NCBI GenBank assembly: GCA_025453715.1 | Contig: JALOPT010000040.1 | Coordinates: 1 to 11,920, forward strand | Direction of reading: 5' to 3' | Origin: Methanoregulaceae archaeon | GTDB lineage: Archaea; Halobacteriota; Methanomicrobia; Methanomicrobiales; Methanospirillaceae | Length of the DNA: 11,920 nucleotides | The notes under the pieces: generated by a model | Seen by the model: only the letters and a program-made list of their open reading frames with translations | Database searches by the model: none | What the model was told of the DNA's origin: nothing | Program-made: the position numbers and the translations under genes | Shown here: in pieces, positions 5,804 to 11,920 of the stretch | Layout of the letters: the number at the start of each line of letters is the position of its first letter | How positions within the stretch are numbered: the stretch's first letter is position 1

Positions 5804-6442
5804 TCAGGTAATGTAGGATGGGACCAAGGTAAGTGCCGCAAATAGGACCGCGAAGGAAACGGCAATCATGACCACGAACAGCACCGGTTTCCATTCGAGT
5901 ACTTTCTTCCCGTCGAGGATACTGATGGGGAGGAGGTTGAATGCTGCTATCATTGCATTGATCTGGAGCCCCATCATCCCGATAAACCCGATAACAGGAC
6001 CAATTCCTGTTATTAACGGGGTCATCAGGACCATAATTCCAAACGGGATACAGAGTACAAGATTTGTTGCAGGGCCGGCTGCTGATATTTTTCCGTTCTG
6101 CTCCTTTGATAAGGAGCCCCCGTAAATAACCGTCGCACCGGGAGCGGCAAATACGATATGAACGAGGGCTGCCAGCACAACAGACATCAGCAGCATGACA
6201 TTATCTTTCCGGAACTCTGCGTAATACCCGTATTTCATGGCGGTAAACTTGTGGGCCATTTCGTGCAGTACAAAACCAATACCCACCGTCAGGCAGGATA
6301 TCCCAAAGATAGAGAGAAATTTCACAGGATCTATTTTCCCGTCAAAACTGGAGAGCACGATCGCCAGGGTGAACGCGATCGTGATCCCGAGCCACGCAAT
6401 GAAGAGATCAAAGCGCTCCCTTCGAGTTATCCGTTCAAGCAT
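5804..6442 (-). CDS. Membrane site-2 protease (M50 family metalloprotease)
   Basis: The 212-aa intramembrane zinc protease has the metal motif HEMAH (H60, E61, H64) in a hydrophobic helix. The third zinc ligand region is NLLPISILDG, with N169 and D177, matching the family's N-x2-P...DG motif. The AAGPATN segment (121-127) matches the conserved site-2 protease G-P-x-x-N stretch. About five to six hydrophobic helices are visible, and no PDZ or CBS domain is present, so it is a minimal member. The start is supported by AGGAC seven bases upstream of ATG 6442. Family members cut membrane-anchored regulators or signal remnants; the substrate here is unknown. It lies upstream of cbiM on the same strand but is separated by a T-run and a promoter-like region, so a link to cobalt uptake is not shown. 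Confidence 0.9.
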   Translation of the reverse strand: MLERITRRERFDLFIAWLGITIAFTLAIVLSSFDGKIDPVKFLSIFGISCLTVGIGFVLHEMAHKFTAMKYGYYAEFRKDNVMLLMSVVLAALVHIVFAAPGATVIYGGSLSKEQNGKISAAGPATNLVLCIPFGIMVLMTPLITGIGPVIGFIGMMGLQINAMIAAFNLLPISILDGKKVLEWKPVLFVVMIAVSFAVLFAALTLVPSYIT

Positions 6443-6648
6443 AAATTGTCCTGTACTAGTGGTATTTCCCGGTGCTTATTAGCTTCGGGTACCAGGTAAG
6501 GCTGTTTGCATATTCATGCAGGTGGGTATAAAGATAGGATATCAGTTGAATGACCGGCCGGAGAGCAGGTGTATCCTGGTCACAGCGGGTCGGCCCCGCA
6601 CACTACGGGGCACACATTTAAACCCTTAAACTGCTGCAAATAGGTACT
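6443..6648. promoter_or_regulatory. Divergent intergenic region between the M50 protease and chorismate mutase genes
   Basis: This 206-bp region separates two divergent genes. On the plus side, TTTAAA at 6617-6622 lies 27-32 bases before ATG 6649, so the chorismate mutase mRNA is probably leaderless or nearly so. On the minus side, CTTTATAC near 6527-6534 could be a TATA box for the protease transcript with a longer leader. The middle is GC-rich, with CCGGCCGG at 6554-6561 and two competing hairpins: GCGGG (6585-6589) can pair with CCCGC (6595-6599), and CCCCG (6594-6598) with CGGGG (6606-6610). No tRNA fold was recognised. Confidence 0.45.
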
Positions 6649-6933
6649 ATGCCAATCGAATCACTCAGGGAAGAGATCAACCGGATTGATCGGGAGATAA
6701 TCAGGCTGATTGCCAAACGCCAGACCGTAGCTGGAAAAATTGCACGGGTAAAATTTACTGAGGGTATACCGGTCCACGACGAAGAGCGGGTGAAAGAAGT
6801 CCTCGATTCCTCGTTTGACTATGCTGTCGAGCATAAAATCAACCCCGTTCATGTCCAGAAGATCATGTCAATCCTGATTGAAATGAGCGAAGAGTGGCAG
6901 CGTGGATGTTCAGGGGATGGAAACCTCCCCTGA
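6649..6933 (+). CDS. Chorismate mutase, AroQ type
   Basis: The 94-aa all-helical enzyme converts chorismate to prephenate for phenylalanine and tyrosine synthesis. Residues aligning with the E. coli AroQ active site are visible: R7, R24, K35, D44, R47 and Q84. The spacing LREEINRIDREI...RLIAKR...IARVK...PVHDEER is typical of stand-alone archaeal members. The position of the E. coli catalytic Glu52 is V48 here, by my alignment by eye. The length is normal for a single-domain mutase, with no fused prephenate dehydratase or dehydrogenase. TTTAAA at 6617-6622 is the likely TATA box. The gene stands alone between two minus-strand genes. Its stop codon is the last three bases of a perfect hairpin stem. 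Confidence 0.93.
   Translation: MPIESLREEINRIDREIIRLIAKRQTVAGKIARVKFTEGIPVHDEERVKEVLDSSFDYAVEHKINPVHVQKIMSILIEMSEEWQRGCSGDGNLP
6910..6933 (+). terminator. Perfect 8-bp hairpin containing the chorismate mutase stop codon
   Basis: TCAGGGGA (6910-6917) and TCCCCTGA (6926-6933) are exact reverse complements around an 8-base loop; inside the loop GG and CC can pair further. The last three bases are the TGA stop. Together with the T-rich stretches up to 6977 it could mark the 3' ends of both converging transcripts, although no long T-run follows directly on the plus strand. Confidence 0.4.
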
Positions 6934-6977
6934 AAATGTTCCTGCTTTAATAGTTGTCTAACCGGAAAATTGTTGAA

Positions 6978-8150
6978 TTATTTATAAAAAACCGAAAATA
7001 TCACAATAATCCCAATGACTATCATCAGGCACCCCATGGCAAGCCTGACAATTACCCGGTTTTCAGTCCGCCAGGTCTCGAGCCGTTCCGGTGGGAGGCC
7101 GAAATAGACAATTGCAAGGATAATGATCAGCGGTAAAACAAAGAGAATGTTATAGAGAAGCAGAAGTGGCAGACCTTCCATCATCGTCATCTTCTGCGAT
7201 ATCAGGGAGATAATTGCAAGATATATCCCGCCCGTACAGGGGAGCTCGAACATTCCGACCAGGATACCAAGCACAAATGCAGCAGGAAGGGTTGCCTCCT
7301 CAATATACCGGTTGATAGTCGCCTTTTTTGATTCAGGGATGACAAGCCAGTCACCTGAACCTCCGGAGAGGGCTTCTTTTATCATTATGGCCCCGGCAAC
7401 GAAGGCAACGGTCGCTGCTATGATTGCAAATGCTGTAGAGAACCCGGATACCTGGACAAGGGCAAAGAGGCCGAGGCCTGAAAGGAAATAAAATATGAAT
7501 ACTGCCCCGATATATACAATCCCAACCTTCAAAGCCCGCTTTTTTGAACCAATCGACATAATCGATACGAGAAGGAAGACCATTACGGCAAACGCACAGG
7601 GATTGATCCCGTCCACCAGGCCAGCTACGATAACCAATGGGATTGTCAGCCGGGTAGATCCAGAAATATCAGGGGAGGGAATGGTCTCCTGTGGCACAGG
7701 CGGGGTAGCGTTCGGGTTCTGTGCGACCTGCACCACGATATCGTCAAGGTGCAGCTCGATATTTTCAATGTCCGTCAGTTCCCATTCTCCCACGAATACA
7801 GCAGGTACTGGTGAAAATGGAACGTTATACCGCTTGTTGAACTGCTGGAACAGCTGCCGGTTCGATGCATTGTCAATAAGGTCATACGAGCGGATTATCA
7901 CGTCAGGATGGCGCTCACGGAACCCTTCCATGAACGTGAGGGCTTTCTGGCACTCACCACAGGTCTTACTGTAAAAGAAATAAACGACCACATGCCCGGG
8001 GGGTTCTGATGAAAGAAGGTCTGAAATGTTCGTTGTGTTCCCGCTTATGCCTGAATCAACGGGCCCTGGTGATTCAGCAGATACAATCCCGGATGCGGAT
8101 AGCATGAGCACCAGGAGAATAACTGTAAAAAAAGAAGGTTGCATTCTCAT
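6978..8150 (-). CDS. Exported thioredoxin domain fused to a CcdA/DsbD-like membrane domain
   Basis: The 390-aa membrane protein probably moves reducing power across the membrane to an exposed thioredoxin domain. Residues 1-25 form a signal peptide or anchor ending VSA. A thioredoxin-like domain follows at about 50-140, with active site CGEC (C64, C67) and a cis-proline at P116 in SPVPAVF. A Pro-rich linker spans about 145-162. After about residue 168 come six or so hydrophobic helices with INPCAF (C185) and ELPCTGG (C305), the paired membrane cysteines of CcdA/DsbD proteins. TATTTATATT at 8171-8180 lies about 25 bases before ATG 8150, so the mRNA may be nearly leaderless; a second ATG lies two codons in. 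No cytochrome c gene is nearby, so the client is unknown. It is separate from argB, 30 bases upstream. Confidence 0.88.
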   Translation of the reverse strand: MRMQPSFFTVILLVLMLSASGIVSAESPGPVDSGISGNTTNISDLLSSEPPGHVVVYFFYSKTCGECQKALTFMEGFRERHPDVIIRSYDLIDNASNRQLFQQFNKRYNVPFSPVPAVFVGEWELTDIENIELHLDDIVVQVAQNPNATPPVPQETIPSPDISGSTRLTIPLVIVAGLVDGINPCAFAVMVFLLVSIMSIGSKKRALKVGIVYIGAVFIFYFLSGLGLFALVQVSGFSTAFAIIAATVAFVAGAIMIKEALSGGSGDWLVIPESKKATINRYIEEATLPAAFVLGILVGMFELPCTGGIYLAIISLISQKMTMMEGLPLLLLYNILFVLPLIIILAIVYFGLPPERLETWRTENRVIVRLAMGCLMIVIGIIVIFSVFYK

Positions 8151-8170
8151 GGAACACCAGGGAGCTCTGA

Positions 8171-8180
8171 AATATAAATA
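8171..8180 (-). promoter_or_regulatory. TATA box of the thioredoxin-CcdA gene
   Basis: TATTTATATT on the minus strand is directly after the argB stop codon and about 25 bases before ATG 8150. It fits the archaeal TATA distance for a leaderless or very short leader transcript. Confidence 0.6.
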
Positions 8181-9098
8181 TTAATTAGATTTCCGGCCCT
8201 TAATACGCTTATCTCCGTAAGGTACTTTCTTCTCCGTTACCATGGTGCCGATTCCTTCATCGGTGAAGAGCTCGAGAAGGAGGTTATGGCGGATGTTTCC
8301 ATTCACAATATGGGCAAACCGAACGCCCCTGCTTACCGCATCGATTAACGAGGTAACTTTTGGGATCATCCCTTCGCTGATGACCCCCTGGGCCATCATT
8401 TCCTTTGCCTCTCCGAGGGCGAGCCTCCGGTAGACCGTTGTCCTCTCGCGGTTCATCACACCGTCGACATCAGTCATGTTGATCAGCTTATGGGCTTTTA
8501 AGGCTACGGCAATGTCACCGGCGGCAGTATCGGCATTGATATTGAGGTTCTGGCCGTTCCGGTCTATCGCGATCGGCGCTATTACGGGGATGTACTTATT
8601 GTCAAGAAGTGTGTTGAGCAGGGAGGGATCGACCACCTCTATCTCTCCGACGTGGCCAAGGTCTACTTCATGTTCCTTCCCTGCAACCGTGACCTTCTGG
8701 AGGCCCATTTTTTTGGCGATAATCAGGTCACCGTCGTTTCCTGAAACACCGATCCCGCGGGCTCCCGACTTTGCGATCAGTGAGACAATCCCGGTATTGA
8801 TCTTCCCTACGAGTACCATCTGGGCTATTTCAAGGGTTTCATGGTCAGTGATCCGAAGACCGGCAACAAACTTGGGTTCTTTGCCGAGGGCTTTCATCTT
8901 ATCGGTTATCTCAGGACCTCCTCCATGCACGAGGACAACCCGGATACCGACCAGCTGCAAAAGGACCGCATCTTTAATCGCGTCCTCCAGCACGTCCGGG
9001 TCCACCATTGCATGCCCACCCAGTTTAATCACCATGGTCTTTCCGTGGAATTGCTGGATATAGGGGAGTGCTTCTGTCAGCACCTCTTCACGTTTCAT
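8181..9098 (-). CDS. argB: Acetylglutamate kinase ArgB
   Basis: The 305-aa amino-acid kinase phosphorylates N-acetylglutamate, the second step of the acetylated arginine pathway. Visible motifs are IKLGGHAM (ATP phosphate site, Lys25), VLVHGGGPEI (substrate loop), the NLNINADTAAGDIA segment, and the C-terminal ATP region MTDVDGV followed by GVISEGMIPKV. The length is normal. The start is fixed by GGGAGG at 9107-9112, eight bases before ATG 9098; the ATG overlaps the argJ stop as ATGA, so the two are translationally coupled. It is the last gene of the arg operon. Feedback inhibition by arginine is seen in ArgB proteins with an extra N-terminal helix. The first 15 or so residues here could form such a helix, but I cannot decide this by eye. 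Confidence 0.96.
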   Translation of the reverse strand: MKREEVLTEALPYIQQFHGKTMVIKLGGHAMVDPDVLEDAIKDAVLLQLVGIRVVLVHGGGPEITDKMKALGKEPKFVAGLRITDHETLEIAQMVLVGKINTGIVSLIAKSGARGIGVSGNDGDLIIAKKMGLQKVTVAGKEHEVDLGHVGEIEVVDPSLLNTLLDNKYIPVIAPIAIDRNGQNLNINADTAAGDIAVALKAHKLINMTDVDGVMNRERTTVYRRLALGEAKEMMAQGVISEGMIPKVTSLIDAVSRGVRFAHIVNGNIRHNLLLELFTDEGIGTMVTEKKVPYGDKRIKGRKSN

Positions 9099-10246
9099 GT
9101 CGTATACCTCCCGTTAATTTCAACATATTTTTCCGTGAGGTCACATCCCCACGCCGTTGCCGAGCCGTCACCTGCATTGAGATCGAGCTCGAATATAACT
9201 TTTTTACCTGCCATGAGTGACTTGGCAAGGGCAAGGTCGACGACGATCTCGCCGGACCGGACAAGTTCCGCACGGTTGCTCCCGTCCGAGATCCAGAGCG
9301 AGACCGCGTATGGGTCAAACCTTACACCAGAACGCCCGGCAGCGGCAACGACCCGGCCCCAGTTCGGGTCCTGCCCGTATACGGCAGTCTTTACCAGCGG
9401 GGATGCGATAACCGTTTTTGCCACTGCAGATGCTGATTCTTCTGATGGTGCACCGGTAACCGTGACCTCCAGTAACTTTGTTGCACCTTCGCCATCGATC
9501 GCGATCTGAACAGCAAGGGACCGGCAACACTCTTCAAGTGCTTTCTGGAACTCCTGCAGGTTCACACGGCCCCGTAACCCCGTCGAAGTGCAGAGGGCAA
9601 TATCGTTGGTACTCTCGTCCCCGTCTACTACCACGCGGTTGAACGTCCGCTTTACCGCAAGTTTTAATGAGGCCTGGAGGTCAATGGCGCTGATATCAGC
9701 GTCAGTATAGATAAATGCCAGCATGGTGCCCATATTCGGGGCGATCATCCCGCTGCCCTTGGTAATCCCCCCTACCGAGAACGCCTCACGTTGTACGAGG
9801 GCATGCTTCTCAAACAGGTCGGTTGTCATTATCCCCCTCGCGGCCTGTATTTCGGCTGGTGCGCTGCGTTCAAGACGCGGGGCGACCTCCATCACCTGCC
9901 GCCTGATCAGGGGAATATCGAGATACCGCCCGATAACACCCGTGCTTGCAACACCCACCTCACTGGCGTCCATACCCAGTTCCCCTGAAGCAATTTCTGC
10001 CATTGTCACGGCGTCCTGGTACCCGCGATCCCCGGTATACGCGTTGGCACAACCGCTGTTTGCAATAACTGCCCCGAGTTTCCCTGAAACGATCCGCTCC
10101 TGCATCAGGACAACCGGCGGGGCCTTCATAATATTTGAAGTAAAAACTCCCGCTGCGGTCCCTTCCGCGTGGATAAGGGTTAGACCATACTTTCCTTCCT
10201 TAACCCCTGCAGCCTTTACTCCTTCAACACCACATATACTCTTCAT
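9095..10246 (-). CDS. argJ: Glutamate N-acetyltransferase / ornithine acetyltransferase ArgJ
   Basis: The 383-aa Ntn-type enzyme moves the acetyl group from N-acetylornithine to glutamate, and in bifunctional forms also uses acetyl-CoA. The self-cleavage site is in KGSGMIAPNMGTMLAF, with T174 as the new N-terminal nucleophile; most homologues have Ala-Thr here, this one Gly-Thr. STGVIG (101-106) forms the oxyanion hole region. An open frame extends upstream to 10372, but that part overlaps the CBS gene and does not resemble ArgJ. ATG 10246 (MKSICGVEGVKAAG) has GGAGGA at 10256-10261, nine bases upstream. The gene is coupled to argB by an ATGA overlap. Whether it is mono- or bifunctional cannot be told from motifs alone. 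Confidence 0.96.
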   Translation of the reverse strand: MKSICGVEGVKAAGVKEGKYGLTLIHAEGTAAGVFTSNIMKAPPVVLMQERIVSGKLGAVIANSGCANAYTGDRGYQDAVTMAEIASGELGMDASEVGVASTGVIGRYLDIPLIRRQVMEVAPRLERSAPAEIQAARGIMTTDLFEKHALVQREAFSVGGITKGSGMIAPNMGTMLAFIYTDADISAIDLQASLKLAVKRTFNRVVVDGDESTNDIALCTSTGLRGRVNLQEFQKALEECCRSLAVQIAIDGEGATKLLEVTVTGAPSEESASAVAKTVIASPLVKTAVYGQDPNWGRVVAAAGRSGVRFDPYAVSLWISDGSNRAELVRSGEIVVDLALAKSLMAGKKVIFELDLNAGDGSATAWGCDLTEKYVEINGRYTT

Positions 10247-10255
10247 CCGGACTAA

Positions 10256-10261
10256 TCCTCC
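10256..10261 (-). promoter_or_regulatory. Shine-Dalgarno site deciding the argJ start
   Basis: GGAGGA on the minus strand, nine bases before ATG 10246 and after the CBS gene stop (10269-10271). It supports the 383-aa ArgJ rather than the 425-codon frame reaching back into the CBS gene. Confidence 0.75.
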
Positions 10262-10268
10262 ACCTGGT

Positions 10269-10754
10269 TTAACGGTCCGCACCTTCGAAGGTGCTCCCGA
10301 TACCCTGTACAATATCAGTATGAGTAACGATACCGACCAGTTTCCGGCCATCCAGTACCGGAAGGCGGGCAATTTTTTCTTTATGCATCAGCGCTGCGGC
10401 CTGCTCGATGTCCGCCCCGGCATTAATGGTAATTGCCGGGTGACTCATGATGGTACCGACTTTTTCATCCCCAATGTGGGTAAGGGCTTTTTTTGTCTTT
10501 TCCCAGTTGATCATCTCACGGACAGGGACTTCGATAATCTCAAGCGGAGACGGGAGCCAGAGGTCATCTGAGATCTGGCCGGTCTCCAGGAGGTTCACAA
10601 TATCCGTGTCGGTGACCATCCCAACCAGTACCTCGTCATCCATTACTGGCAGTCCACCGATACGGTGTTTTTTCAACAATCCCGCCGCCTGCCGGACTGT
10701 GTCATTCACCGATACGACAACCGGGTTTTTTGTCATCACTTCTGAAACTTCCAT
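10269..10754 (-). CDS. Tandem CBS-domain protein in the arginine operon
   Basis: The 161-aa cytoplasmic protein consists almost only of two CBS motifs, about residues 7-56 and 103-152, joined by a spacer with WLPSPLEIIEVPVREMINW. Each CBS motif ends in a near-identical ligand-contact stretch, GMVTDTDI (45-52) and GIVTHTDI (141-148). The Thr-x-Thr-Asp pattern is known from CBS pairs that bind AMP, ATP or S-adenosylmethionine. There is no catalytic or DNA-binding domain, so it probably acts as a nucleotide sensor through a partner. It sits between argC (12 bases upstream) and argJ (22 bases downstream) on the same strand. GAGGTGAT at 10761-10768 overlaps the argC stop. The location suggests, but does not prove, control of arginine synthesis by energy state. 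Confidence 0.9.
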   Translation of the reverse strand: MEVSEVMTKNPVVVSVNDTVRQAAGLLKKHRIGGLPVMDDEVLVGMVTDTDIVNLLETGQISDDLWLPSPLEIIEVPVREMINWEKTKKALTHIGDEKVGTIMSHPAITINAGADIEQAAALMHKEKIARLPVLDGRKLVGIVTHTDIVQGIGSTFEGADR

Positions 10755-10766
10755 TCCAAAATCACC

Positions 10767-11772
10767 TCATGGGAATGCGCCGGCCCCGCGGAGACCATCA
10801 TTCTCAGCGAAACCGCACATAATATTCATATTCTGTATTGCCTGGCCACTCGCACCCTTGACAAGATTATCAATTGCAGACACCGCCACGACATGTTCAC
10901 CTTCGCTCTCTACCATGATGTCACAGAAGTTGGATCCTCTCACGGTTGCGAGCATGGGTTTCTGGTACCTGATGAAGAATTCCCCCTTGTAGAAATCACG
11001 GTAGTGCTTTTCCACTTCTTCCTGCCCCATCGGTTCTTTGAGGAGGATGTGGGCAGTAGTCAGTATCCCACGCGTTACAGGGACCAGGTGGGGTGTGAAA
11101 TATACCTTTGCCGTGGAACCAAGGCGGGAGACCTCCATGCGCATCTCGGCCAGGTGACGGTGAGAGGTCCATTTGTAGGGGTTGATATTATCGGCGACAT
11201 TTGATATTATCGGCGACATTGGGGTAATGCGTCGTTGCCGACGGGTTATCACCCGCACCGCTGACACCGGTCTTTGAGTCGTAAATAATGGTGTGTGCAC
11301 GTCCGGCTAGGGGCGCCGCGGCCAGTGTTGCACCCGTCGGAAAACACCCGGGGTTGGAAATAAACCGGGCCGGGCCATAACTTTCGCGGTGAAGTTCGGG
11401 GATCCCATAAGGACACTCGAAATACGCCGTGTGAGGGACTTCATAGACCCTCTCGTACACATCTTTTGGAAGCCGGTAATCAGCACTCAGGTCGACTATT
11501 TTGATCCCACGGTCCAGCAGTGGTGCTGCATAGCTCATCGCCGCGGTGTGGGGCACCGCAAGAAATGCAAAATCTGCATCAACCTCTTCGGCAGAAGGAT
11601 TTTCAAACCGGAGGTCAATCCCCCCTTTCAGGTGGGGATGTTCTTTCACAACGGGTGTTCCCGCAAGTTTGCGCGAGGTTGCACAGGTGACTTCTGCGGA
11701 CGAGTGCGTCAGGAGGAGACGGATCAGTTCTCCACCAGTATATCCCGAGGCACCGATAATCGCAACTTTCAT
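10767..11772 (-). pseudogene. argC: N-acetyl-gamma-glutamyl-phosphate reductase ArgC, frameshifted by a 19-bp tandem duplication
   Basis: ArgC reduces N-acetylglutamyl phosphate with NADPH, the step after ArgB. The 5' part (11772 down to a TAA at 11188-11190, 194 codons) has the nucleotide loop GASGYTGGE (7-15) and the catalytic cysteine C143 in SNPGCFPTG. It then reads SKTGVSGAG...HYPNVADNI and breaks off as KCRR-stop. The 3' part, in another frame down to 10767, resumes NVADNINPYKWTSHRH and carries the rest of the enzyme (SHRH, HLVPVTRGI). The break is an exact 19-bp duplication; removing one unit rejoins the frames into a 328-aa protein of normal ArgC length. The start is ATG 11772 (MKVAIIG); a TTG seven codons earlier is less likely. 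As written, no full-length ArgC can be made without frameshifting. A sequencing or assembly error is the main alternative. Confidence 0.88.
11182..11219. repeat. Exact 19-bp tandem direct repeat inside argC
   Basis: Two adjacent identical units of TTGATATTATCGGCGACAT (plus strand), at 11182-11200 and 11201-11219. In the coding strand the unit begins ATGTCGCCG. Nineteen is not a multiple of three, so the extra copy shifts the argC frame and creates a TAA within 11188-11190. The translated repeat is visible as NVADNI in both reading frames, which shows that one copy is surplus. Confidence 0.95.
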
Positions 11773-11920
11773 ACCATAAATATTCTGTTGCAAAAACTTA
11801 ATGCTTTTTAGGGATCATGGTTGCAATCCTGTTTTAATCAGGGAGTTTTTAAAAATAACGCTTTTAATGGGTGAAAAGAGAGGGCTTTTACTCTTATTTT
11901 CATTTATGCGATAACGAACG
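11773..11920 (-). promoter_or_regulatory. Upstream region of the arg operon
   Basis: No gene was found in these 148 bases. On the minus strand, an ATTAAG-containing stretch (about 11797-11804) lies 25-32 bases before ATG 11772 and could support a leaderless mRNA. A stronger AT box, TTTTTAAAAA (11846-11855), would give a leader of about 50 bases. Near the window edge AAGAG and CTCTT (about 11877-11895) can form a short hairpin next to T-rich sequence, possibly the terminator of a gene beyond the edge. Confidence 0.35.

Noticed and set aside
6443..6648. tRNA or other structured RNA gene
   Set aside because: No cloverleaf, T-loop GTTC-type motif or CCA-like end could be placed; only short competing hairpins.
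8476..9063. 195-codon open frame on the plus strand
   Set aside because: Antisense to argB throughout, low-complexity composition, no ribosome site or family.
10247..10372. 42-codon N-terminal extension of argJ
   Set aside because: It overlaps the CBS gene, does not resemble ArgJ, and a good GGAGGA site serves the internal ATG at 10246.
9723..10571. 282-codon open frame on the plus strand
   Set aside because: It is antisense to argJ and the CBS gene, whose protein families are clear; the translation is Pro/Ser/Thr/Arg rich without any recognisable domain, typical of a shadow of a coding strand.
11182..11219. CRISPR-like or mobile-element target-site repeat
   Set aside because: Only two directly adjacent copies with no spacer and nothing inserted between them; it lies in coding sequence and is best read as a tandem duplication.
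11182..11219. Programmed frameshifting in argC
   Set aside because: There is no slippery heptamer; the shift is fully explained by one surplus 19-bp unit, and ArgC is not known to use frameshifting.

Overview
The window looks like chromosome from a euryarchaeal methanogen, most likely Methanomicrobiales (Methanoregula/Methanolinea-like). This placement is inferred, not proven. It rests on tandem iron-sulfur flavoproteins, a separate small AroQ chorismate mutase, an argC/argJ/argB cluster containing a CBS protein, archaeal TATA-like boxes 25-30 bp before starts, T-rich terminators, and strong GGAGG/GGTGAT Shine-Dalgarno sites. No mobile element, CRISPR array, tRNA or rRNA was recognised. No stretch over 300 bases lacks a gene.

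Layout. (1) 1-2589, plus strand: the tail of a possible upstream gene, then an oxygen/peroxide-defence cluster. It holds a 42-aa desulforedoxin-like protein, a cysteine-free AhpD/CMD-family protein, a 2-Cys-type archaeal peroxiredoxin and two tandem Isf-type flavoproteins. (2) 2586-5621, minus strand: a cobalt ECF transporter transcribed cbiM-cbiN-cbiQ-cbiO. Its ATPase carries an unusual C-terminal extension, and a perfect 16-bp palindrome overlaps the likely TATA box. (3) 5804-6442, minus: a membrane site-2 (M50) protease. (4) 6649-6933, plus: a chorismate mutase. (5) 6978-8150, minus: an exported thioredoxin domain fused to a CcdA-like membrane domain. (6) 8181-11772, minus: an arginine operon, argC-(CBS protein)-argJ-argB, with tight or overlapping junctions.

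The genes fit an anaerobe's housekeeping: scavenging of reactive oxygen with redox carriers, cobalt uptake for corrinoid methyl transfer, and amino-acid synthesis (aromatic and arginine).

The most striking observation is that argC is broken by an exact 19-bp tandem duplication at 11182-11219. Removing one copy restores a 328-aa ArgC. This could be a real inactivating or slippage-prone allele, or an assembly/sequencing artefact. I did not find a clearly new multi-gene system. The best leads are the argC duplication, the CBS protein inside the arg operon, the CbiO extension, the cbiM operator candidate, and the cysteine-less AhpD-like protein beside a peroxiredoxin.
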